Shown here: piece after piece, positions 57,228 to 64,000 of the stretch
Layout of the letters: every line of letters begins with the position of its first letter
How positions within the stretch are numbered: position 1 is the first letter of the stretch
DNA from: Pantoea septica
GTDB taxonomy: Bacteria > Pseudomonadota > Gammaproteobacteria > Enterobacterales > Enterobacteriaceae
Direction: 5' to 3'
DNA: 64,000 nucleotides
Assembly: GCF_002095575.1 (NCBI RefSeq)
Contig: NZ_MLJJ01000001.1
Span: 165,616 to 229,615, forward strand
Notes under the pieces: generated by a model
What the model saw: only the letters and a program-made list of their open reading frames with translations
Databases searched by the model: none
Told to the model about the DNA's origin: nothing
Program-made: the position numbers and the translations under genes

Positions 57228-60200
57228 TCAGAACTTCTCAACTACCGTACGGCTGATAATCTCGTCCTGAACCTCTTTGCACAGCTCAACGAAGTAGGCG
57301 CTGTAGCCCGCGACGCGGACGATCAGATCGCGGTATTTTTCCGGCTCCTGCTGGGCTTTTTTCAGCACTTCGTTATCGACATAGCTGAACTGCATCTGGC
57401 CATTGCCGAGAATCGACGCGGTGCGCAGCAGGGTGATCAGGCCGTGACGACCTTCCGGGGTATCCAGCAGCCCTTTAAGGAACTTAAAGTTGTGCACCAT
57501 GCCGATATTCATGGTTTCGACATTCATCTTGCTCACCGACTTGATTATCGCCGTCGGACCCTGCTTATCCGCGCCCTGGGTTGGGCTGATGCCGTCGGAG
57601 AGCGGCATCCACGCCAGGCGACCGTTCGGCGTGGCGTTGGTCAGCTCGCCGATCGGCGTGTTATTGGAGATGGACAGGGTTCCGTGGCTCAGGGTGGAGT
57701 AGAGCATCTTGTACTTACGGCACTCGCGCTCGGTCCACTCGGTGATATCCAGTGCATACTGGTCAACGTAGTTATCATCGTTGCCGTATTTCGGCGCGTT
57801 GAGACAGTCGCGACGCAGGCCTTCAAAACCTTCGAAGTTCGCCAGCAGCGCGTCGCGCATCTGCTCAAGGGTGTATTTCTTATCTTCAAACACCAGCTTA
57901 CGAATCGCGGCCATGAAATCGACGTAGGTTGCCAGACCGGAGAAGATCAGCCCCGGGCCGTGGTTGATCATCGCGCCGCCAGCGGCCACGTCTTTTCCTT
58001 TTTCCATACAGCCTTCCACCAGCAGCGACATCAGCGGCTTCGGCGCCACGTCGCGGTGCACGCGCTGGCTGATGACCGTACCGATCGCCGAGAGGCGTAC
58101 GATATGGGCAATCTGTTTTTTCACCGCCGCGTCGAACGCTTCAAAGGTGCGCAGGTCACGCAGGTCGCCGGTATCCAGCCCCTGATAGCTGTCGAACAGC
58201 ACCATCCGGCCTCGGTTTAAGACAAACTCAATGGCGATAGGCCACTGGGTGTAGCCGGTGGAGGTCCACTGATAGATGCGGCCGGATTTTTGCGGCTCAA
58301 CGCAGCCCATCAGGCAGTAATCGCGGGCGTCTTCGAAATCGAACCCTTTTCGCAGCATCATCTTGATATGGGAGTCGTCGAAGTGGCAGGCTGGGAAGCC
58401 CATCCCCGCTTTTACGACGTCGACGATTTTTTCCATATACTTCTGCGGCGACTGGTTGTGTATACGGCAGGCCAGCGACGGCTGGTAAACCTTCACGAAG
58501 CGCACGGCGTCCATGATCAGATAAGTCAGGTCATTACAGGCATCGCCGCCGGAGCGCTTCTGACCGCCGACGGTCAGATTGATAAACGGCTGATAGCCGG
58601 CGAAATATTTCGCCCCCAGCTCGCTGGACATCCACATCAGCTCGGCACATTTGATGATAAACGCCTGCAGCAGCTCCAGCGCGGTATCCTGAGTCAGGCG
58701 CCCTTCGCGGATATCGGCTTCAAACATCGGGTAGCAGTACTGGTCTACGCGCCCCAGAGACAGCCCGGTCTGGTTTTCTTCAATTTCAAACAGCGATTCC
58801 ACGGTCCAGATGCTCTGTAGCGCCTCCTGCAGTGTTTTCGGCGGATTCGCCGGCACGTTCTGGTTCACCTCGGCGATGGTTAGCAGCTCGGCGCGACGCT
58901 GGACGTTCTGTTCAACGGCGGCCAGTTCGCGAGCGCGGGCGGCGATGCGGTGCGCGTAGTTGATCACTCCTTCGCAGGTTTCAATGGCCGCCTGGTAGTA
59001 GTAAATGCGGTCGATATCTTCCGGGTTTTCCATGCTCAGGCTGGCGAGATGCGCCTCGGCGTCGGCTTTAATGCCGTTCATCCCTTTAGTAAATAGCAGC
59101 ACGTCGTAGCCCGGGCAGGTGTCGCCGCCGCCGTTGATCTGGTGGTAGGAGAGGTCGCTGACGAAGGTTTCGCCGCTGAACGCCCATACGCCCGCTTCGC
59201 GGTACTGGGCTTCGCAGATTTCGTCAAGCGAGCGGCCTTCCCAGAACGGTACGATTTTTTCGCGGATGATTTTCTTATCTGCTTCGCTGATCTCAAACGG
59301 ATCCTGCGGGCGGGTGCTCATGGTATCGAGTTCATCGCGCACCCAGCGCCAGGCGATATCCGGCGAGAAGGCTCCTGCGCGCGGCCTGCCGCATGGATGA
59401 CCGACGATCAGCTCATCGTCCTGAATCAGAATTGGCGCGGTTTCGCAGGCGTGGCGGAAGGCTTTGGCGCGCAGCAGAATTGTCGGCATGCCGGGATTGG
59501 CTTTGACCACTTCGGTAAAGGCCAGCGCGCGATAGATAGAGATGCTTGGGCGCACGGTCAGGTAGTGGTTGCGCAGGCGCTGCATGCGCGGAGTCAGCCC
59601 CTCCGCTGCCGGCGTATCGCCGTCGGCGACGGAAACGTGTTGCACACCCTTGAACAGACGCACCGGCAGATGCAGGGCGCTCAGGTTTTGCTGCGCGCTA
59701 AGGAACATGTCGGAGAGTTCGTTGATACGCGCATTCACAAGGCTTTCGCCGTGCAGCATGGCGTCAAACATCGGATAACCGTCGATCGCGCAGGCTGCAC
59801 GTACTTCGCACAGTTCCGCCAGTTTGAACCACAGCGATTCGACAATCTCATACGCCTCTTCACGAGACAGTGCGCCGTTATTGATATCCTGCTGGTAGTA
59901 AGGCAACAGGGCTTTATCGACGCCTTCCGGATTAACGGCGTAGCTGCCGTTATCCAGCTGAAGCGCCAGCTGGAACAGATAAAAGGCCTGGCACGCCTCT
60001 TTGAAGCTGCGTGCCGGATGCGCCGGAACCTGGTGCAGAATGGCGGCGCTGTCCAGTAGTTCAGCCCGGCGGTAAGCGTTGGTTTCCGCGGCGGCCAGCT
60101 GTTCCGCGCTGTTTGCAAAGTTTTGCGCCAGCGCCAGCAGGGCATCGCAGGCGTAGATGGCCGCGCGGCAGCCGTTGACTTCGTCCATGCCGCTGCGGCT

Positions 60201-60602
60201 GACTGTGCTGCCCAGCGCGCGGGTTTTCTCTTCCAGCTGATGTTTTATCGCCATTACGCCTTTTTCGATCACCAGCTTATAGTCCGGGGAGTCGAAGTCG
60301 CGGTTTAGATTAAGAAACCGGAACACGGACGGGCGACGGGCAGCGTGCTCGTCGTGGAAAATCGCCCCGTGCGGTTTGCGGCTCTGGTTGCCGACGATCA
60401 GCTCGTCGGCGTTGATGCTTAACGGCAGCTGGCATATCAGTTCATAGAAGCGGCGCGCCGGTTTGACGGCGGCGGGAACTCCGGCAATATCGCCATTAAG
60501 GGCGTTGAGCGTGGTGGCATGCTCGGTGCACAAAGTGCTTTTTTGTGAGAGTAAACGTTCTGCCAACACTTTGACGCGCGGCGTTAAGCTGTAGTGTGCC
60601 AT
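57228..60602 (-). CDS. cutC: Choline trimethylamine-lyase CutC (long form)
   Basis: CutC cleaves choline to trimethylamine and acetaldehyde by glycyl-radical chemistry inside a microcompartment. The product is 1124 residues. Catalytic Cys767 and Glu769 lie in GCVEPQ and the radical Gly1099 in RVAGYSA. Asp494, Tyr486, Thr780 and Tyr784 correspond to the choline-site residues I know in Desulfovibrio alaskensis CutC (Asp216, Tyr208, Thr502, Tyr506; Cys489, Glu491, Gly821), all at a constant offset of 278. The extra N-terminal part of about 280 residues is itself a partial, inactive glycyl-radical-enzyme-like copy (ELIVGN versus ELIVGH). The constant offset rules out glycerol, diol or hydroxyproline enzymes. 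Confidence 0.97.
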   Translation of the reverse strand: MAHYSLTPRVKVLAERLLSQKSTLCTEHATTLNALNGDIAGVPAAVKPARRFYELICQLPLSINADELIVGNQSRKPHGAIFHDEHAARRPSVFRFLNLNRDFDSPDYKLVIEKGVMAIKHQLEEKTRALGSTVSRSGMDEVNGCRAAIYACDALLALAQNFANSAEQLAAAETNAYRRAELLDSAAILHQVPAHPARSFKEACQAFYLFQLALQLDNGSYAVNPEGVDKALLPYYQQDINNGALSREEAYEIVESLWFKLAELCEVRAACAIDGYPMFDAMLHGESLVNARINELSDMFLSAQQNLSALHLPVRLFKGVQHVSVADGDTPAAEGLTPRMQRLRNHYLTVRPSISIYRALAFTEVVKANPGMPTILLRAKAFRHACETAPILIQDDELIVGHPCGRPRAGAFSPDIAWRWVRDELDTMSTRPQDPFEISEADKKIIREKIVPFWEGRSLDEICEAQYREAGVWAFSGETFVSDLSYHQINGGGDTCPGYDVLLFTKGMNGIKADAEAHLASLSMENPEDIDRIYYYQAAIETCEGVINYAHRIAARARELAAVEQNVQRRAELLTIAEVNQNVPANPPKTLQEALQSIWTVESLFEIEENQTGLSLGRVDQYCYPMFEADIREGRLTQDTALELLQAFIIKCAELMWMSSELGAKYFAGYQPFINLTVGGQKRSGGDACNDLTYLIMDAVRFVKVYQPSLACRIHNQSPQKYMEKIVDVVKAGMGFPACHFDDSHIKMMLRKGFDFEDARDYCLMGCVEPQKSGRIYQWTSTGYTQWPIAIEFVLNRGRMVLFDSYQGLDTGDLRDLRTFEAFDAAVKKQIAHIVRLSAIGTVISQRVHRDVAPKPLMSLLVEGCMEKGKDVAAGGAMINHGPGLIFSGLATYVDFMAAIRKLVFEDKKYTLEQMRDALLANFEGFEGLRRDCLNAPKYGNDDNYVDQYALDITEWTERECRKYKMLYSTLSHGTLSISNNTPIGELTNATPNGRLAWMPLSDGISPTQGADKQGPTAIIKSVSKMNVETMNIGMVHNFKFLKGLLDTPEGRHGLITLLRTASILGNGQMQFSYVDNEVLKKAQQEPEKYRDLIVRVAGYSAYFVELCKEVQDEIISRTVVEKF

Positions 60603-60627
60603 GGGTAAGGTTCTCCAAATCTTGTTA

Positions 60628-61782
60628 TCAGTGGTTCTGAACGGCGTTGCCGGTCCATGCCCGGCGATAGATTTCGATCAGTGCGTGAGCATCCGGCGCG
60701 CGTGGGTTCGTCGGGGTACAGTTGTCGCGTAGCGCCTGACCGACCATCTCCGCCAGCCGTTGTTCAAACTCGTCTACAAGGACGCCGGTATCGCGGATGC
60801 CGGCCGGCATGCCCATTTCGTCTTTAAGTGCCTGAATGGCGACCAGCAGGCTGGCAACGCCCTGGCGGGTAGTGGCCGCAGGCAGATCAAGCAGATGGGC
60901 TAATCGGGCATATTTGCGGGCGGCATTGGTATCGCACTGCCCGTGATAATCGGCGTTCCAGGCCACCACGTCCGCCATTAGCAGGGCATTAGCGCGGCCG
61001 TGGGGGACGCGAAACACGCCGCCGAGCGCGTGGGCAAGGCTGTGGGTGATGCCCAGCGAGACGTTGGTAAAGGCCATGCCCGCCATGCAGGAGGCGTTGT
61101 GCATCTTTTCCCGCGCCAGCAGGTCGCCACCGTTGCGCCAGCAGGTCGGCAGAAAGCGAAATACCTGCTGCACCACTTTCTCCGCCAGCGCATCGGAAAA
61201 GTCGCTGGCGGCGAGGGAGACATAGGCTTCCAGCGCGTGACACAGCACGTCCATCCCGGTATCGGCGGTGATGGCCGGCGGCACCGATGCCACCAGCGCC
61301 GGATCAAGAATAGCGATATCCGGCAGCAGCAACGGGTCCACCAGCACCAGCTTCTCGGCGTGGGCTTTTATCACTGAAAAGGCGGTGACCTCAGAGCCGG
61401 TGCCGCTGGTGGTCGGAATCGCTACAAAGCAAGGCGGTTCGCGACGTGTGTCCGGCCGGATTTGTGCAAGGGCGAAAATGACCGCTTTGGCCGCATCAAT
61501 CACCGAACCGCCGCCCAGCGCGATAACCAGATCCGGAGAGCTGCTATCCATCCGCTTCATACCGCGCACCACAGTGGCGATATTCGGGTCGGCCACCACG
61601 TCGTCCCAGACCTGGAAAGCGATGCCGCGCGCATGGAGGATTTGCGTGACGCGATCGGCGAGGCCAAACTTAACCATCGCCTGATCGGTGACCAGCATCA
61701 CGTTGCGAGCGGGCAGCTCGTTCAGGATGGCAAGCGCATCCGGACCAAAGCGAATCCGGGGTTTCAGCAAAAATTCACTCAT
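60628..61782 (-). CDS. cutO: Iron-dependent alcohol dehydrogenase of the choline microcompartment
   Basis: It reduces acetaldehyde to ethanol and regenerates NAD+ for the aldehyde dehydrogenase. The 384-residue type III alcohol dehydrogenase has [25 protein letters not shown], the metal-binding [16 protein letters not shown] and [20 protein letters not shown]. It is EutG/PduQ-like. It lies between cutC and the vertex-protein gene. Confidence 0.92.
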   Translation of the reverse strand: MSEFLLKPRIRFGPDALAILNELPARNVMLVTDQAMVKFGLADRVTQILHARGIAFQVWDDVVADPNIATVVRGMKRMDSSSPDLVIALGGGSVIDAAKAVIFALAQIRPDTRREPPCFVAIPTTSGTGSEVTAFSVIKAHAEKLVLVDPLLLPDIAILDPALVASVPPAITADTGMDVLCHALEAYVSLAASDFSDALAEKVVQQVFRFLPTCWRNGGDLLAREKMHNASCMAGMAFTNVSLGITHSLAHALGGVFRVPHGRANALLMADVVAWNADYHGQCDTNAARKYARLAHLLDLPAATTRQGVASLLVAIQALKDEMGMPAGIRDTGVLVDEFEQRLAEMVGQALRDNCTPTNPRAPDAHALIEIYRRAWTGNAVQNH

Positions 61783-61797
61783 TGAGTTATTGACTCC

Positions 61798-62055
61798 TTA
61801 AGCGTCCCGAAACACGTTCTCGACAATGGCGACCACCGACATGGCCTTGTAGCGTTCTTTGTTGAGCGCCAAATACTCTTCGGCCAGCACGATGTCGCGC
61901 ATACCGGCGCCGACGCTATCAACGGCAACCCAGGTCTGGTCTTTCATCGGCTGCAGGTCATCATCCAGTTTGACGATCAGCAGCAGGTTGCTTCCCCGTA
62001 GCTCATCGTACTTCTGCGTGGCAACCACGTGTCCGACTACCTTTGCGAGAATCAT
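61798..62055 (-). CDS. EutN/CcmL-family microcompartment vertex protein
   Basis: This pentameric shell protein of 85 residues caps polyhedral vertices. It starts MILAKVVGHVVATQKYDEL and contains GSNLLLIVKL, WVAVDSVGAGMRDIVLA and VVAIVENV, all family hallmarks. It corresponds to cmcD in cut nomenclature. It is 15 bases upstream of the alcohol dehydrogenase gene. Confidence 0.93.
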   Translation of the reverse strand: MILAKVVGHVVATQKYDELRGSNLLLIVKLDDDLQPMKDQTWVAVDSVGAGMRDIVLAEEYLALNKERYKAMSVVAIVENVFRDA

Positions 62056-62081
62056 TGTTTTTATCGCCTTATATCAATGTT

Positions 62082-63686
62082 TTAGTTGCCAAGTCTTTCC
62101 ATCACCTGGCGGATGACGCGTTCCACGTTTTGCTCATTAATCTCGCTTTTCGCGCCGACGGCGGCGGCAGTCGCAAAGCGATCGTCGGTGCAGGCCGGAT
62201 GGCCTGCGGTGGCTGCGGTCGCCGGTGCGTTAAAACGTTCATCGTCGAAGATGCTGCGGTTCGGGCCGGACGCCGGGCTGACGATGGTCGGCTGCGGTTC
62301 CGGGCAGCTGTCCGATGCGCGCAGCTCATCGATGGAGCGAACGCCGTAGCCCACTTTGCGGATGTTGAGCAGGTTCATCGGTCCGACGTTATCTGAGCTG
62401 GAGCCGCCGCCGACTGCGCCGCAGCCGAGCGTCAGGGCCGGGGTAATATTGGTGGTCGCACCGATGCCGCCCAGCGCCGCCGGGGTGTTGATCAAAATAC
62501 GGTTAACCGGTTTTTCCAGGCTGAACTGGCGGATAACGTCCTGGTTGCGGGTGTGGATCACCAGCGTGTGACCGAGACCTTCGTTGGTCAGCAGCTCCAC
62601 GACGCGGTGGCAGGCGGCTTTCCAGTCCTCTTCCACGTACAGGCCGAGTACCGGGCACAGTTTTTCCCGCGAGTAAGGGTTGGTATGCGATACCGTGGTC
62701 TGCTCGGCAATCAGCAACCGGGTGCTGGCTGGAATGCAGAAGCCGGCCATTTGGCTCAGATAGAGCGCGGTTTTACCCACCACTTTAGGGTTGATGGTGC
62801 CGTTGGGACGCAGCAACAGGGCCGCCATTTTTGCCGCTTCGCTTTCGTTCATGAAGTACGCGCCCTGAGCTTCCAGTTCGCGATGCACTTCGTCGTAGAT
62901 GCAGCGTTCGACGATGATCGACTGCTCAGAGGCGCAGATTACGCCGTTATCGAAGGTTTTACTGGTGATGATATCTTTCACCGCGTGGGGGATATCGGCG
63001 CTGCGTTCGATAAACGCCGGGCCGTTACCCGGGCCGCCGCTAATGGTCGGCGTGCCGGAAGCGTAGGCGGCGCGCACCATGCCTTCGCCGCCGGTCGCCA
63101 GGATCAGCGACACGTCTTTGCTGTGCATCAGCTCTGAGGTGGCTTCGAAAGTAAGCTGGCTAATGGCGTCAACGCTACCGGCCGGGGCGCCTGCCACTTC
63201 CGCCGCGCGCTTCACGATTTCAATCGCTTTCCAGCTGCACTGGCGGGCGCCGGGATGCGTAGAGAAGATAATCGCATTGCCGGCCTTCAGGGCAATCAGC
63301 GTTTTATAGATGACCGTGGAGGTCGGGTTGGTCGACGGCACCAGTGCGCAAATCACCCCCAGCGGCACGCCCACGTCCATCACTTTTTGTAGCGGATCGT
63401 CATGAATGATGCCGACGGTCTTCATATCTTTGATGGCGTCGTAGACGCGCAGCGAGGCGAAGCGGTTTTTCAGCACTTTGTCCTGCCAGTTGCCAAAACC
63501 GGTTTCTTCCGCGGCCATTTTCGCCAGCGCTTCGGCATGATGCGCCGCTTCCTGGGCCACGTTCTTCACGATGGCGTCGATTTGCTGCTGTGAAAAGGTG
63601 GCCAGAATCGCCTGCGCCTTTTTGGCATTGCGCACCAGCTCCCGGGCGTTCTGCCGGGACTGCAAATCGTTATCCAGTTCAATCAT
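62082..63686 (-). CDS. cutF: CoA-acylating acetaldehyde dehydrogenase of the choline microcompartment
   Basis: It oxidises acetaldehyde to acetyl-CoA with NAD+. The 534-residue aldehyde dehydrogenase has catalytic Cys251 in DNGVICASEQS, VPSTNPTSTVIYKTLIALKA and GGPGNGPAFIERSADI. The last residues (QNVERVIRQVMERLGN) form an amphipathic helix after an Ala-rich linker, a typical C-terminal encapsulation peptide. The ATG at 63686 follows AAGGA; a start 15 bases upstream is less well supported. Confidence 0.93.
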   Translation of the reverse strand: MIELDNDLQSRQNARELVRNAKKAQAILATFSQQQIDAIVKNVAQEAAHHAEALAKMAAEETGFGNWQDKVLKNRFASLRVYDAIKDMKTVGIIHDDPLQKVMDVGVPLGVICALVPSTNPTSTVIYKTLIALKAGNAIIFSTHPGARQCSWKAIEIVKRAAEVAGAPAGSVDAISQLTFEATSELMHSKDVSLILATGGEGMVRAAYASGTPTISGGPGNGPAFIERSADIPHAVKDIITSKTFDNGVICASEQSIIVERCIYDEVHRELEAQGAYFMNESEAAKMAALLLRPNGTINPKVVGKTALYLSQMAGFCIPASTRLLIAEQTTVSHTNPYSREKLCPVLGLYVEEDWKAACHRVVELLTNEGLGHTLVIHTRNQDVIRQFSLEKPVNRILINTPAALGGIGATTNITPALTLGCGAVGGGSSSDNVGPMNLLNIRKVGYGVRSIDELRASDSCPEPQPTIVSPASGPNRSIFDDERFNAPATAATAGHPACTDDRFATAAAVGAKSEINEQNVERVIRQVMERLGN

Positions 63687-63745
63687 GAGTCTATCCTTCA
63701 TCAGACTAAAAGAGTGGAGGTAGAGACGGGGCGCGCTCTGTCAGG

Positions 63746-64000
63746 TCATGCTTTGTGCTGCGCCGCGATTTTTTCGATGTCGTTATGTGGACGCGCGATG
63801 ACGCGAGAGGTGACGACGTCGCCGATGCGCTTTGCCGCTTCCACACCGGAATCCACTGCAGCATTTACCGCGCCGACGTCGCCTTTCACCATTGCGGTAA
63901 CGAGGCCGGAGCCGACGTTTTCATAGCCAATCAGCTCCACGTTGGCGGCTTTACACATCGCATCCGCCGCTTCGATACAGGCCACCAGACCTTTGGTTTC
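63746..64000 (-). CDS. BMC-domain shell protein (3' part; gene continues past the right edge)
   Basis: 84 residues are visible, beginning [20 protein letters not shown] without a start, so the first few codons lie outside the window. [20 protein letters not shown] and [11 protein letters not shown] are standard for BMC hexamers. It is the hexagonal shell tile of the choline compartment (cmcA-C group). Further shell genes and the promoter are expected upstream, off the window. Confidence 0.92.
   Translation of the reverse strand, partial: ETKGLVACIEAADAMCKAANVELIGYENVGSGLVTAMVKGDVGAVNAAVDSGVEAAKRIGDVVTSRVIARPHNDIEKIAAQHKA

Noticed and set aside
57228..60602. Pyruvate formate-lyase, glycerol/diol dehydratase or hydroxyproline dehydratase
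   Set aside because: All the remembered choline-site residues of CutC align at a constant offset, and the operon context is a choline microcompartment.

Overview
The window is an enterobacterial chromosome segment with high GC. Gene content and order (lolB/hemA-prfA-prmC-sirB2-sirB1-kdsA-chaA-chaB-chaC; astCADBE-spy-cho-nadE-osmE) match the Enterobacterales core. The GC level, the assimilatory nas locus and the protein sequences suggest the Erwiniaceae side (Pantoea/Mixta-like), but genus is an inference. No tRNA, rRNA, IS element, integrase or CRISPR array was seen.

Layout. 1-8.5 kb: core housekeeping genes (outer-membrane lipoprotein insertion, haem synthesis, release factor 1 and its methylase, KDO synthesis, cation antiport, glutathione turnover). 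8.5-17.6 kb, minus strand: an eight-gene operon of type VI secretion (T6SS) regulatory and membrane-platform homologues (SH3 lipoprotein, TssL with an OmpA domain, a short TssM, TagF, FHA protein, PP2C phosphatase, periplasmic protein, Ser/Thr kinase). No tube, sheath, spike, baseplate, ClpV or TssJ gene is present. 18-30 kb: nasR and nasF-E-D-(CB fusion)-A plus a siroheme methyltransferase. This is a nitrate import and assimilation locus with NtrC-like sites, a sigma-54 promoter and a NasR-type antitermination leader. 30-37 kb: a DeoR-family regulator facing a sugar/polyol ABC importer operon bracketed by two short-chain dehydrogenases, with two copies of a 16-bp operator-like palindrome between them. 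37-41 kb: an inverse-autotransporter barrel (ychO), a bestrophin-like channel (yneE) behind a perfect CRP-type palindrome, and a general porin.

41-48 kb: the complete arginine succinyltransferase operon astCADBE behind a sigma-54 promoter. 48-53.4 kb: spy, SOS gene cho with a LexA box, nadE, a Bcr/CflA efflux pump with its TetR regulator, osmE and a small DUF6515-type protein. 53.7-64 kb, minus strand and running off the right edge: a choline-degrading bacterial microcompartment (cut/cmc, type II arrangement). It contains shell proteins, acylating aldehyde dehydrogenase, vertex protein, alcohol dehydrogenase, choline trimethylamine-lyase CutC, activase CutD, a PduL-type phosphotransacylase, an unrecognised protein and two SMR transporters. 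By eye it is less GC-rich than its neighbours, which fits horizontal acquisition.

Together the accessory blocks are mostly nitrogen and carbon scavenging: nitrate, arginine and choline use plus an unidentified polyol or sugar. The most unusual items are the stripped-down T6SS-like envelope/phosphorylation module and the in-frame NasC-NasB fusion.
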